Origin: Collimonas rhizosphaerae
GTDB lineage: Bacteria > Pseudomonadota > Gammaproteobacteria > Burkholderiales > Burkholderiaceae_D
NCBI RefSeq assembly: GCF_038896935.1
Contig: NZ_JBANDC010000017.1
Span: 1 to 64,000, forward strand
Length of the DNA stretch: 64,000 nt
Reading direction: 5' to 3'
The notes below the pieces were generated by a model that saw only the letters and a list, made by a program, of their open reading frames with translations, did not search any database and had not been told where the DNA came from. Below, one piece after another: positions 16,049 through 25,683 of this stretch. The position numbers were made by a program, and so were the translations under genes. How positions within the stretch are numbered: the first letter of the stretch is position 1; every line of letters starts with the position of its first letter.

Positions 16049-19000
16049 ATGGCAAAATTTTTCATAGAACGGCCGATCTTTGCGATCGTGCTCGCCATCC
16101 TGATCATGCTGGCCGGAGGAATAGCGATATTCTCGCTGCCCATAGAACAGTTTCCCCCGGTAGCGCCGCCTACGGTCCAGATCAGCACTACCTACCCTGG
16201 CGCTTCGGCGACCACCGTGCAGAACACCGTGGTGCAGGTGATCGAGCAGCAGATGAACGGCATCGACAACCTGCTCTACATGTCGTCGACCAGCGACGAC
16301 ACTGGCCAGTCGACCACCTCGCTGACGTTCGCCAGCGGCACCAATCCGGACATCGCGCAGGTGCAGGTGCAAAACAAGCTGCAGCTGGCGGTGCCGCTGC
16401 TGCCGGCGCAGGTGCAGCAGTCCGGCGTCAAGGTCACCAAGTCGACCAACGCCTTCCTGATGGTGATCGGCTTTGTATCGGCGGACAACAGCATGAACAA
16501 GTTCGACATCGCCAACTACGTGGTGTCGAATGTGCAGGATCCGATCAGCCGCATCAACGGCGTCGGCAACATGAACGTGTTCGGCACCCAATATGCGATG
16601 CGGATCTGGATTGATCCGGCCAAGCTGAACAGCTATGCGCTCACGCCGCTCGACGTCAGCGCCGCACTACAGGCCCAGAACGTGCAGATATCCGGCGGCC
16701 AGCTCGGCGCCACGCCGGCCGTCAAGGACCAGCAGCTGAGCGCGACGATTACCGAATCGACGCTGCTGCGCACGCCGGCGGATTTCGGCGCCATCCTGCT
16801 CAAGGTGCTGCCGGACGGATCGCAAGTACGCCTGCGCGACGTTGCACGCATCAACCTGGGAGCGGAAAGCTTCAATATCGACAACAAGTACAACGGCCAG
16901 GCTGCTTCCGGCATGGGCATCCAGCTGGCGCCGGGCGGCAACGCGCTGGTCACGGCGGCCGCGATACGGGCCCGCATCAAGGAGCTGGAACCGTATTTTC
17001 CGCACGGACTGAAAGTGGTCTATCCGAACGACGTCACGCCTTTCGTCAAGATATCGATCGAGGAAGTCGTGAAGACGCTGCTGGAAGGCATCGTGCTGGT
17101 GTTCCTGGTGATGTACCTGTTCCTGCAGAACCTGCGCGCCACGCTGATTCCTTCGATCACGGTGCCGGTGGTGCTGCTGGGCACTTTCGGCGTCATGTCA
17201 GCGCTGGGCTTCACAATCAATACCTTGTCGATGTTCGGCCTGGTGCTGGCGATCGGCTTGCTGGTGGACGACGCCATCGTGGTGGTGGAAAACGTCGAGC
17301 GCGTGATGCACGAAGACGGCTTGCCGCCGCTTGAGGCTACCCGCAAAGCCATGGGACAAATCAGCAGCGCCTTGATCGGCGTCGCCCTGGTGCTGTGCGC
17401 CGTGTTCGTTCCGGTGGCGTTCTCCAGCGGCACGGTAGGCGGCATCTACCGTCAGTTTTCGCTCACCATCGTGGCATCGATGCTGCTGTCGGTATTCGTT
17501 GCGCTGTCGCTCACGCCGGCGCTCTGCGCCACCCTGCTGAAACCGCCCAGCGCAGGCCATGGCGAGAAAAAAGGCCTGTTCGGCTGGTTCAACCGCAACT
17601 TCGACAAGGGCCGCGACAAGTATGTGCACGGCGTGCGCCACGTTGCCGCCCGCTCCGGCCGCTGGCTGCTGATCTACGCGGCGGTGCTGGTCGCCGTCGG
17701 CGTGATGTTCGTGCGCCTGCCGACCTCGTTCCTGCCGAACGAAGACCAGGGTTTTATCTTCGTCCAGGTGCAGACCGCTCCGGGCACGACGCAGGCGCGC
17801 ACCGGCCTGGTGCTGGATGAAGTCAGCGACTACCTCCTGAAAAGCGAAGCAGCGATGGTCGACGCCACCTTCATCGTCAACGGCAACAACAACGCCGGCC
17901 GCGGCCAGAACCAGGGGCAGCTGTTCGTCCGCCTCAAGGACTGGAGCCAGCGCAACCGGCCCGAGCTGAGCGCCAAGGCGCTGTCTGACCGCATCGGCAA
18001 GCATTTTGCCGCCAGCAAGGAAGCCGATATCTTCGCCGTCAGCCCGCCGCCGATCCGCGGCCTGGGCAGCGCCGCCGGTTTCGACTTCGAACTGGAAGAC
18101 CGCGGCGGCCTCGGCCACGAAGCCCTGGCCAAGGCGCGCGACCAGCTGCTGGAGATGACCAGGAAAGATCCGGCGCTGGCGCAAGTGCGCTTCACCGGAG
18201 AGGCGGACAACCCGACCTTCAAGGTCAATATCGATCGCGAGAAAGCCGCCGCCCTCGGCGTCAGCGCGGCCGACATCGACCAGACCTTTTCGATCGCCTG
18301 GGGCTCGCGCTACGTCAACAACTTCCTCGATACCGATAACCGCATCAAGAAAGTATACGTGCAGGCCGACGCTCCTTACCGCATGAATCCCGACGACATG
18401 CAGCGCCTGTTCGTGCGCGGCGGCGGCGGCGCCATGGTGCCGTTCTCCGCCTTCGGCAGCTATGAATGGACCTATGGCCCGCCGCAGCTGCAGCGCTATA
18501 ACGGCGTCGAAGCCATGGAGATCCAGGGCCAGGCGGCGCCGGGCCAGAGCTCCGGGCAGGCCATGATCGCCATGGAAAAACTGGTCAAGCAGCTGCCGCC
18601 GGGCATCGGCTACGAGTGGACCGGGACCTCGCTGCAGCAAGCGCAGTCCAGTTCGCAGGCGCCCTTGCTGTACGGCTTGTCGATCCTGGTGGTGTTCCTC
18701 AGCCTGGCCGCGCTGTATGAAAGCTGGTCGATTCCGCTGTCGGTCATCATGGTGGTGCCGCTCGGCATTCTCGGCGCGCTTGGCGCCACCTCGCTGATGG
18801 GTTTGTCAAACGACGTGTACTTCCAGGTCGGCTTGCTGACCACCATCGGCCTGTCGGCCAAGAATGCGATCCTGATCGTCGAATTTGCCCGTGAATTGCA
18901 GGCCCACGGCCGCACCGCGCTGCAAGCGGCCATCGAAGCGGCACACATGCGGATGCGGCCGATCGTCATGACCTCCATGGCGTTCGTGCTGGGCGTGCTG

Positions 19001-19204
19001 CCGCTGGCGCTGGCCAGCGGCGCCGGATCGGCCAGCCAGAACGCCATCGGCACCGGCGTCATCGGCGGCACCCTGGCTGCAACCTTCGTCGCCACCTTCA
19101 TGATTCCGATGTTCTACATCGTGGTCGCCAACAAGCTTGGCCGCAAGAAACCGGCAGCCGCACCGCCGTTGCTGCCGGCCGAACCGCAAACCGGGGAGTA
19201 CTGA
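16049..19204 (+). CDS. RND multidrug efflux permease (HAE-1, AcrB/MexB family)
   Basis: 1051 aa, full length. It begins AKFFIERPIFAIV as in AcrB-type pumps. TM4 carries the proton-relay pair in 'GLLVDDAIVVVENV'; the C-terminal half repeats the fold with 'LTTIGLSAKNAILIVEFA'. Two large periplasmic loops separate TM1-2 and TM7-8. A proton antiporter exporting hydrophobic or amphiphilic compounds from the inner leaflet and periplasm. The ATG at 16049 has AAGGAAG upstream; a longer reading frame starting at 15884 would overlap the adaptor gene. Asp-Asp in TM4 marks it as a drug-type, not a metal-type, RND pump. Confidence 0.95.
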   Translation: MAKFFIERPIFAIVLAILIMLAGGIAIFSLPIEQFPPVAPPTVQISTTYPGASATTVQNTVVQVIEQQMNGIDNLLYMSSTSDDTGQSTTSLTFASGTNPDIAQVQVQNKLQLAVPLLPAQVQQSGVKVTKSTNAFLMVIGFVSADNSMNKFDIANYVVSNVQDPISRINGVGNMNVFGTQYAMRIWIDPAKLNSYALTPLDVSAALQAQNVQISGGQLGATPAVKDQQLSATITESTLLRTPADFGAILLKVLPDGSQVRLRDVARINLGAESFNIDNKYNGQAASGMGIQLAPGGNALVTAAAIRARIKELEPYFPHGLKVVYPNDVTPFVKISIEEVVKTLLEGIVLVFLVMYLFLQNLRATLIPSITVPVVLLGTFGVMSALGFTINTLSMFGLVLAIGLLVDDAIVVVENVERVMHEDGLPPLEATRKAMGQISSALIGVALVLCAVFVPVAFSSGTVGGIYRQFSLTIVASMLLSVFVALSLTPALCATLLKPPSAGHGEKKGLFGWFNRNFDKGRDKYVHGVRHVAARSGRWLLIYAAVLVAVGVMFVRLPTSFLPNEDQGFIFVQVQTAPGTTQARTGLVLDEVSDYLLKSEAAMVDATFIVNGNNNAGRGQNQGQLFVRLKDWSQRNRPELSAKALSDRIGKHFAASKEADIFAVSPPPIRGLGSAAGFDFELEDRGGLGHEALAKARDQLLEMTRKDPALAQVRFTGEADNPTFKVNIDREKAAALGVSAADIDQTFSIAWGSRYVNNFLDTDNRIKKVYVQADAPYRMNPDDMQRLFVRGGGGAMVPFSAFGSYEWTYGPPQLQRYNGVEAMEIQGQAAPGQSSGQAMIAMEKLVKQLPPGIGYEWTGTSLQQAQSSSQAPLLYGLSILVVFLSLAALYESWSIPLSVIMVVPLGILGALGATSLMGLSNDVYFQVGLLTTIGLSAKNAILIVEFARELQAHGRTALQAAIEAAHMRMRPIVMTSMAFVLGVLPLALASGAGSASQNAIGTGVIGGTLAATFVATFMIPMFYIVVANKLGRKKPAAAPPLLPAEPQTGEY

Positions 19205-19205
19205 C

Positions 19206-20678
19206 ATGGCACCGTTCAAATACGCCGCCGGTGCAATGCTGCTGGCCTTGGCCGCCGGCTGTTCGCTGCAGCCGGTGTACCACCGGCCGGCCATGCCGGT
19301 TGCCACCGGCTACCCGGCCGGCGCGGCTTACCAGGCTCCAGCCGGCAAGGCTGGCGGCACCGCCCTGCCGGCCGCCGACATCGGCTGGCGCGATTTCCTC
19401 TCCGATCCGCGCCTGCAGCGGCTGGTCGAACTGGCGTTGCAAAACAACCGCGACCTGCGCGTCGCCGTGCTGAACGTTGAAAAAGTCCAGGCCCAGTACC
19501 GGATCGAGCGTGCGTCGCTGTTCCCGCAGGTCAACGGCAATGCGGGCCTCTCGGATTCGCGCACGCCTGCCAGCATCGCATCGAGCCACAATGCCGCCGT
19601 CTCCCATGATTATTCGGCAGGCCTGTCCGCCGCATGGGAAATCGATTTCTTCGGCCGCTTGCGCAGCCTGTCGGACGCCGCGCTGGAACAATACCTGGCC
19701 AGCGCCCATGCCCGCCAGGCGGCGGAGATCCTGCTGGTGTCGCAAACCGCTGACCAGTATCTGGCCACGCTGGCCTACGACGAGCAGCTGGCGCTGACCA
19801 AGGGTACGCTACAGACCGCCCAGGCGGCATACAAGATCGTCAAACTGCAGTTTGATACCGGCACCGCATCAGAGCTGGATTTGCGCCTGTCGCAAACCGC
19901 TGTCGAACAGGCCCAGGTCAATTATTCAGCCCGGGTCCGCTTGCGTGCGCAAGCCGAAAACGCCCTGGTGCTGCTGGTCGGACAGCCGCTGCCGCGCGAC
20001 CTGCCGCCGGCGGTCAAGCTGGGCCGGCAGCCGGTCCTGGCCGACATCCCTGCCGGCCTGCCGTCGGACCTGCTGCAGCGGCGTCCGGACATCCTGCAAG
20101 CCGAAGCCGTGCTGCGTTCGGAGAACGCCGACATCGGCGCTGCCCGCGCTGCGTTTTTCCCGCGCATCTCATTGACCGGTTCGCTCGGCTCGGCCAGCGC
20201 GACCCTGGGCGGCCTGTTTGCCGCAGGATCCAGCGCCTGGTCTTTCATCCCGTCGCTGACCCTGCCGATTTTCAACGCCGGCGCCAACCAGGCCAACCTC
20301 GATGTGGCGCTGATCCAGAAAGATATCGGCATCGCGCAATATGAAAAAACCGTCCAGCTTGCTTTTCGCGAGGTATCCGACGGACTGGCGGCGCGCGGCA
20401 CTTACGACGACCAGCTGGCGGCGCAGCAACGTTATGCCGACGCCCAGCAACGCCGCTTTGAGCTGGCCAGCATGCTGTACGCCAACGGCAGCAACAGCTA
20501 CCTCGACGTACTGACCGCGCAAACCGACCTCTATGCGGCGCAGCAGGCCCTGATCACGGCGCGCCTGAACCGCCTGACCAGCCTGGTTGACCTGTACCGC
20601 GCGCTCGGCGGCGGCTGGCTGCAGCACAGCGGCGATGTGGCCCGGCCGGCCGCCAGCCCGATCGCCCAAGCGGGATGA
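19206..20678 (+). CDS. RND outer-membrane channel lipoprotein (OprM/NodT family)
   Basis: 490 aa. Lipoprotein signal MLLALAAGCSLQPVYHRP (lipobox Ala-Ala-Gly-Cys), followed by 'DIGWRDFLSDPRLQRLVELALQNNRDLRVA', the typical start of the outer-membrane factor fold. Two repeats each carry long alpha-helical hairpins; 'LPSDLLQRRPDILQAEAVLRSENADIGAARAA' marks the second. The ATG lies one base after the stop of the pump gene and is preceded by GGGGAG, so translation is coupled. It completes the tripartite pump. Confidence 0.93.
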   Translation: MAPFKYAAGAMLLALAAGCSLQPVYHRPAMPVATGYPAGAAYQAPAGKAGGTALPAADIGWRDFLSDPRLQRLVELALQNNRDLRVAVLNVEKVQAQYRIERASLFPQVNGNAGLSDSRTPASIASSHNAAVSHDYSAGLSAAWEIDFFGRLRSLSDAALEQYLASAHARQAAEILLVSQTADQYLATLAYDEQLALTKGTLQTAQAAYKIVKLQFDTGTASELDLRLSQTAVEQAQVNYSARVRLRAQAENALVLLVGQPLPRDLPPAVKLGRQPVLADIPAGLPSDLLQRRPDILQAEAVLRSENADIGAARAAFFPRISLTGSLGSASATLGGLFAAGSSAWSFIPSLTLPIFNAGANQANLDVALIQKDIGIAQYEKTVQLAFREVSDGLAARGTYDDQLAAQQRYADAQQRRFELASMLYANGSNSYLDVLTAQTDLYAAQQALITARLNRLTSLVDLYRALGGGWLQHSGDVARPAASPIAQAG

Positions 20679-20756
20679 TTGTGCTGGCGCTGTTCCGGCA
20701 TTAGTATTCCACCATGCTGTTCAAGCATTTTTTCAGACTGTTAAGCCGGATATGCC

Positions 20757-21437
20757 ATGAAACTTTTGATTGTCGAAGACAACGAGCGCGTCGCCCTGTT
20801 CCTGAAGAAGGGATTGAGCGAATCCGGACACACCGCCGACCATGCCGACAATGGCCGCGACGGCATGTTCCTCGCCGCCAGCGAACCTTATGACGCCATC
20901 ATCATGGACCGCATGCTGCCGGGCGGCATAGACGGCCTCGCCATCGTCGAAACCTTGCGCAAGACCGGCAACAAGACTCCTATCCTGATCCTGAGCGCCT
21001 TGTCCGGCGTCGACGACCGGATCAAGGGCTTGAAGAGCGGCGGCGACGACTACCTGGTCAAGCCGTTCGCCTTCGGCGAGCTGCTGGCGCGCCTGGACGC
21101 CCTGCTGCGCCGCTCGCAGGACGCGCGCTCCGAGACCACCCTGGCCGTCGGCGACCTGCACATGGACCTGCTGTCGCACAAGGTGACGCGCGCAGGCAAG
21201 CCGGTGGCGCTGCAGCCGCGCGAATTCAAGCTGCTCGAATACCTGATGCGCCATGCCAACCAGGTAGTGACGCGCACGATGCTGCTGGAAAACATATGGG
21301 ACTATCATTTCGATCCGCAGACCAACGTGGTCGACGTCCACGTCAGCAAGCTGCGCCAGAAAATCGACGCCGGCATGGAGCGGCAGCTGCTGCGGACGGT
21401 CCGCAACGCCGGCTACATGCTGACTGCCGATGATTAA
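20757..21437 (+). CDS. OmpR-family response regulator
   Basis: 226 aa. Receiver domain: acidic pocket Glu7/Asp8, phospho-acceptor Asp51 (AIIMDRMLP), Thr/Ser about 80 and Lys102 (YLVKPFAF). The C-terminal winged helix has 'LQPREFKLLEYLMRHANQVV' and 'NVVDVHVSKLRQKID'. It starts 78 bp after the efflux channel gene and overlaps its sensor kinase by 8 bp. Likely target: the adjacent RND operon, whose upstream region carries a perfect direct repeat. Confidence 0.93.
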   Translation: MKLLIVEDNERVALFLKKGLSESGHTADHADNGRDGMFLAASEPYDAIIMDRMLPGGIDGLAIVETLRKTGNKTPILILSALSGVDDRIKGLKSGGDDYLVKPFAFGELLARLDALLRRSQDARSETTLAVGDLHMDLLSHKVTRAGKPVALQPREFKLLEYLMRHANQVVTRTMLLENIWDYHFDPQTNVVDVHVSKLRQKIDAGMERQLLRTVRNAGYMLTADD

Positions 21438-22791
21438 CTCCTTGCACTTTTCGGCGCGTTCGGCTGCGCTCAGCTTTGTCGCGGTGAGCCTGGTGGTGCT
21501 GGCGCTGTTCGCTACGCCGCTCTGGTATACCTGGCGCGAAACGATAGAAGAAGGCCGGGTCAGGATCCTGCAAGCCGATGCGCGCAGGCTGGTCAATGTC
21601 TTCAACCGGCAAGGCGTGGCCGCCCTGACATCTGCGATCGAGGTCCAGGTCGGCACGCAAGCCGCCGGCGCCGAAGACCTGGTGCTGTTTGCCGACGCTT
21701 CGCTGGCCAGGCTGGCCGGCAACTTGCCGGCGTGGCCGCGCGAAGTCCCGGCCGGCTCCGGCAAGTACACGCTGTCGATCGACGTCGACGGCCAGCCGAC
21801 GCGCGTGGTGCTGCTGCACAAGACGCTGCCGGGCGGCTACCACCTGCTGGTGGCCAACGACGTCGCAAAATATCGCAAGCTGGAAAACCTTTTCCTGTAC
21901 GGCCTGATATGCGCAACCGGCATCGTGCTCCTGCTTGGCGTGGCGGGCGGCTTGCTGGTGCGCCGTACGCTATTGGCCAAGGTGGGCGACATCAACCAGG
22001 CGGCCGCAGCCATCATGCAAGGAAATTTTTCACACCGGCTGCCGGCCTATGGCGGCGAAAACGAACTCAACACCCTGGTCGAGACGGAAAACCGCATGCT
22101 GGACCAGATCGAGCAATTGATCGGCGGCGTCCGCAACGTCTCGAATGCGATTGCGCATGACCTGCGCACGCCATTGGCGGAACTGCGTTCGCGCCTGGAA
22201 GAACTGGCGCTGACCCGGCCCGCTCCGGCACAGACCTTCGATGAGATCGACGGCGCCATCGCCGACGTCGACCGTGTCATCGATATCTTCAACGCTTTGC
22301 TGCGGCTGGCGGAAATCGATAGCGGCGCGCGCCATTCCGGCTTCGTCGAAGTGGATGTCGCCAGCGTGGCAAGCGAAGTGGCCGAGTTCTACCAGCCGCT
22401 GGCGGAACTCCATGGACGCACGCTGTCCTTTGCGTCGTCCGGGCCGCTGGTGCTGGCCGGCGACCCGCTGCTGATTGCGCAGGCGATTGCCAACCTTGTC
22501 GACAATGCGCTCAAGTATGCGCAGCGCAACGGCAAAATAACCGTCGCAACCGGCCGGGCCCCGGACGGCGGCATCCTGATCGCCGTATCGGACGACGGTC
22601 CCGGCATTTCCGATGAAGAAAAACCCAAGGTGCTGGAGCGCTTCTACCGCAGCGACGCCAGCCGCGGCACACCGGGCGCAGGCCTGGGATTGAGCTTGGT
22701 GGCTGCCGTCGCCAAGCTGCAAGGCGGCACCCTGACATTAAGCGACAACCATCCCGGCCTGACAGCGACGCTTGCTTTCCAGCCAACTTAA
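21430..22791 (+). CDS. Two-component sensor histidine kinase
   Basis: 453 aa. TM1 at about 13-34, a periplasmic sensor loop of about 120 residues, TM2 at about 155-177, then a HAMP linker. The HisKA box is NAIAHDLRTPLAELR with phospho-acceptor His243. The HATPase region has the N box 'LVDNALKYAQ', G1 'VSDDGPGIS' and G2 'GAGLGLSLV'. It should phosphorylate the response regulator encoded just upstream, whose gene overlaps it by 8 bp. The signal is unknown. It converges with the MHS transporter gene, with only 62 bp between the two ends and no clear terminator. Confidence 0.93.
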   Translation: MINSLHFSARSAALSFVAVSLVVLALFATPLWYTWRETIEEGRVRILQADARRLVNVFNRQGVAALTSAIEVQVGTQAAGAEDLVLFADASLARLAGNLPAWPREVPAGSGKYTLSIDVDGQPTRVVLLHKTLPGGYHLLVANDVAKYRKLENLFLYGLICATGIVLLLGVAGGLLVRRTLLAKVGDINQAAAAIMQGNFSHRLPAYGGENELNTLVETENRMLDQIEQLIGGVRNVSNAIAHDLRTPLAELRSRLEELALTRPAPAQTFDEIDGAIADVDRVIDIFNALLRLAEIDSGARHSGFVEVDVASVASEVAEFYQPLAELHGRTLSFASSGPLVLAGDPLLIAQAIANLVDNALKYAQRNGKITVATGRAPDGGILIAVSDDGPGISDEEKPKVLERFYRSDASRGTPGAGLGLSLVAAVAKLQGGTLTLSDNHPGLTATLAFQPT

Positions 22792-22853
22792 AATACGCTG
22801 CTCAGCGCCGCCCTGCTGTTCTTGGCGGCCAACGCGCCAGCGGCGATCTTTTG

Positions 22854-24230
22854 CTACCTGTTCCTGGTCGGCGAGATCCGCCGGGTGGAACTCAAGATGG
22901 CATGCGCACCGGACGGCAAGGCCGCCGGTCCGGATCGGCCCTTGTCCATTTTCATGCGCGCGGAAACGATCACCGATAGCAGGCAGCCGCCAGCCAGGTA
23001 GGCTGCCACGGCATGCCACGTGCCGTCGACGCCAAGCAAGGCGGTGGCGATGAACGGCGTAAACCCGCCGCACACCACGCTGGCGAACTGATAACCGACG
23101 CCGGCTCCGCTATACCGGTATTCCGCTCCGAAAAACTGGGTGAACAGGGGCTGCTGCACGCTGACCACCATGTCGTGCGCAATATTCGCCAGCAGTACCG
23201 AGAAGATCACGATCCAGGCCACCGAACGGGCTTCCATGGCGAGGAAAAACGGCACCGCGGACAGCAGTCCGACCACCGCACCGGTGACATAGACACGCTT
23301 CAGCCCTACCCGGTCGGCCAGCATCGCGAAAGCCGGAATCGTCACACAGCTCACCGCGCCTACCAGCAGGCTGATGTTCAGGAACAAGTCGCGCGACATG
23401 CCAAGGTTTTTAGTTGAATAAGCCAAGGCAAAAGCAGTGACGATGTACATCGTGAACATCTCCGCCATGCGCAGCGCAATGATCAGCAGGAAACTCTCGG
23501 GATGGTTGCGCAGCGCCGCCAGCAGCGGGATCTTCTCTTTATGCTCGCGGCCGACCTTTTCGACAAATTCCCGGGACTCTTCCATGGTCGAGCGTATCCA
23601 GGCCGCGACCAGCACCAGCACGATGCTGACCAGGAAAGGAACCCGCCAGCCCCACGACATGAAAGCATCGTTGCTCAGCGTGTGGGTGAGAATCGACACG
23701 ATGCCGGTTGCCAGCACCAGGCCGACGCCGTAGCCGACCTGCACGCCGCTGCTGTAGAAAGCCTTTTTCCCCTCCGGCGCGCTTTCCACAGCCATCAGCG
23801 CCGCCCCGCCCCATTCGCCGCCGACCGCAAAACCTTGCAAGGCGCGCAGCAGGACCAGCGCCAGCGGCGCGTACCAGCCGATGCTGGCGAAGGTCGGCAG
23901 CAATCCGATCAGCGCGGTTGAAACACCCATCATCATGACGGTGATCACCAGCATGCGCTTGCGGCCAAGCCGGTCGCCGAAATGGCCGAACACGATGCCG
24001 CCCAGCGGCCGGAACAGGAAACCCACGCCGAAGGTGGCGAAGGCCGCCAGCGTGCCTACCGTCGGGCTGACATTCGGAAAGAACTGGGTGTTGAATACCA
24101 GCGCAGCGGTGATTCCATAGAGGAGGAAATCATACCAGTCGACCACCGCGCCGACGAAACTGCCGAACGCTGCCTTGCGGGCCCGGCGGTTGGCCGCAAC
24201 ATGTTCGGTTGCAGATGTTTTTGTCTTCAT
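22854..24230 (-). CDS. MFS transporter, metabolite:H+ symporter (MHS) family
   Basis: 458 aa with 12 hydrophobic segments. MHS hallmarks: 'GAVVDWYDFLLYGITAALVF' at the start, 'GHFGDRLGRKRML' (loop 2-3 motif), 'GGEWGGAALMAVESAP' and a long central loop. The last 30 or so residues (SGPAALPSGAHAILSSTRR...) look unlike the family end and may be read-through into noncoding sequence. The family moves dicarboxylates, shikimate, protocatechuate and similar acids. Second of two tandem MHS genes in the quinate/shikimate-type unit, 21 bp behind the first. GGAG precedes the ATG. Confidence 0.88.
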   Translation of the reverse strand: MKTKTSATEHVAANRRARKAAFGSFVGAVVDWYDFLLYGITAALVFNTQFFPNVSPTVGTLAAFATFGVGFLFRPLGGIVFGHFGDRLGRKRMLVITVMMMGVSTALIGLLPTFASIGWYAPLALVLLRALQGFAVGGEWGGAALMAVESAPEGKKAFYSSGVQVGYGVGLVLATGIVSILTHTLSNDAFMSWGWRVPFLVSIVLVLVAAWIRSTMEESREFVEKVGREHKEKIPLLAALRNHPESFLLIIALRMAEMFTMYIVTAFALAYSTKNLGMSRDLFLNISLLVGAVSCVTIPAFAMLADRVGLKRVYVTGAVVGLLSAVPFFLAMEARSVAWIVIFSVLLANIAHDMVVSVQQPLFTQFFGAEYRYSGAGVGYQFASVVCGGFTPFIATALLGVDGTWHAVAAYLAGGCLLSVIVSARMKMDKGRSGPAALPSGAHAILSSTRRISPTRNR

Positions 24231-24251
24231 TGCTGTCTCCGTAGGATCGAT

Positions 24252-25604
24252 TCAGGCCGCCTGCGCTTTGCCCAGTTCTTGCATCGGCGTGCGGTAAGTC
24301 TCGCGCGCGGTGGCCGCGGCGATGGCAGCGATCACCGCGGTGGCGCTGACGAATACCGCAACCGGCATCCAGCCGTCCGCCCCCGGTTTCAGGATCGCGG
24401 CGCTGATGGTGGGAGCAAAACCGCCCAGGGCAAAGCCGATCTGGGTGCCGATCGCCATGCCGGACAGGCGCACCCGGGTATCGAACATTTCGCCGTACAA
24501 CGATGGCCAGACGCCGTTCGCCGCACTATACACAACGCCGGACAGCAGCAGGCCGAACACGAAGATGAGCGGAATATCAGCCTGGCTGATGCACCACAAG
24601 TACGGCCAGATCAGGCAGGCGCAACCCAGCGCGCCGAAGATGAATACCGGTTTGCGGCCGATGCGGTCCGACAGCGCCGCGAATGCCGGGATCGCAGCCA
24701 GCGCCACGACATTTGCCAGGATCAGCACGGTCAGCATGGTAGCCCGCGCGATATGCACGGTATTGACTGCATATGACAGCGTAAACACGCTGAAGATGGT
24801 GCTCACCACCGAAATCTGGGCGGCGAAGATGACCCGCGCCAGGCTCTTCTTGTGCTCACGCAGCAGCACCGCCAGCGGCAACCTGGTTTGCTGCTGCGAC
24901 TTTTCCTGTTCGAAGGCCGGCGTCTCGGGCAAGGTGCGGCGCACCCAGATGCCCACCAGCACCACGATCGCGCTCAGGAAAAAAGGAATGCGCCAGCCCC
25001 AGGACAATAGCTGCTCTTCCGGCAGCGCCGAAATCGGCAGGAACACCAAGGTCGCCAGGATCAGGCCGGCCTGGGTTCCGCTCAAGGTGAAGCTGGTGAA
25101 AAAGGCGCGCCGGTGCGGCGGCGCATGCTCCAGCGTCATCGAATTGGCGCCGGCCTGCTCTCCTGCCGCCGACACGCCTTGCAGCATGCGCAGCAGCACC
25201 AGCATGACCGGCGCGCTGATGCCGACCTGGGCGTAGGTCGGCAGCAGGCCGACCATGAAGGTGGAGACCCCCATCAGCAGCAAGGTGAAGGTGAGCACCT
25301 TCTTGCGCCCGTACCTGTCGCCGATATGGCCCAGCAGCACTGCCCCTATCGGCCGCGTTACATAACCGACGCCGAAGGTGGCGAACGCTGCCACGGTGCC
25401 GGCTACCGGATCGAACGACGGGAAAAAAATCTTGCCGAACACCAGCGCCGCAGCAGTGCCGTAGATGAAAAAATCGTAATATTCGACCGCACTGCCGATC
25501 CAGCTGGCCAGCGCCGCCTTGCGCGGCGAACGGCCGGCCGGCTGCGGTGTTGCGGCGGCAGCGGCGGCCGCCGTGATCTGTTGCGTTGCTGTAGATGTAG
25601 ACAT
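24252..25604 (-). CDS. MFS transporter, metabolite:H+ symporter (MHS) family
   Basis: 450 aa, 12 transmembrane segments, paralogous to the gene downstream. 'GSAVEYYDFFIYGTAAALVF', 'GHIGDRYGRKKVL' and 'AAGEQAGANSMTLEHAP' are MHS motifs. An Ala-rich 25-residue N-terminus precedes TM1. GAGG lies 5 nt upstream of the ATG. The catabolic neighbours suggest an aromatic or hydroaromatic acid such as shikimate, quinate or protocatechuate; the exact substrate cannot be read from the sequence. Confidence 0.88.
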   Translation of the reverse strand: MSTSTATQQITAAAAAAATPQPAGRSPRKAALASWIGSAVEYYDFFIYGTAAALVFGKIFFPSFDPVAGTVAAFATFGVGYVTRPIGAVLLGHIGDRYGRKKVLTFTLLLMGVSTFMVGLLPTYAQVGISAPVMLVLLRMLQGVSAAGEQAGANSMTLEHAPPHRRAFFTSFTLSGTQAGLILATLVFLPISALPEEQLLSWGWRIPFFLSAIVVLVGIWVRRTLPETPAFEQEKSQQQTRLPLAVLLREHKKSLARVIFAAQISVVSTIFSVFTLSYAVNTVHIARATMLTVLILANVVALAAIPAFAALSDRIGRKPVFIFGALGCACLIWPYLWCISQADIPLIFVFGLLLSGVVYSAANGVWPSLYGEMFDTRVRLSGMAIGTQIGFALGGFAPTISAAILKPGADGWMPVAVFVSATAVIAAIAAATARETYRTPMQELGKAQAA

Positions 25605-25640
25605 GACGTCCTCGGTGATCTATAGGTGTGTTTTTTGCAC

Positions 25641-25660
25641 GGAGAGAACGGATTCTCTCC
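25641..25660. promoter_or_regulatory. Perfect 8-bp hairpin between porin and MHS genes
   Basis: GGAGAGAA-CGGA-TTCTCTCC: an 8-bp perfect stem with a 4-nt loop, about 25 nt past the porin stop and about 36 nt before the MHS transporter start. No T-run follows on the minus strand, so it is more likely an mRNA-stability or attenuation hairpin, or a palindromic operator, than a full terminator. Confidence 0.5.
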
Positions 25661-25683
25661 ATGATAATGGTGAAACGGTGCGT

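Noticed and set aside
17198..18640. A 480-codon frame on the minus strand
   Set aside because: Shadow of the RND permease gene; no Shine-Dalgarno and no family match.
14803..19204. A heavy-metal (CzcA-type) identity for the RND pump because of the adjacent CzcE
   Set aside because: The pump has the DD pair in TM4 and the N-terminus of drug-type (HAE-1) pumps, and the adaptor is AcrA-like.
22792..22995. Plus-strand stretch after the sensor kinase gene that reads as a hydrophobic segment (LLSAALLFLAANAPAAIFCY) in one frame
   Set aside because: No start codon or ribosome-binding site, no family recognised, and it overlaps the end of the MHS transporter gene. It could be a remnant of a lost membrane-protein gene but this cannot be supported.
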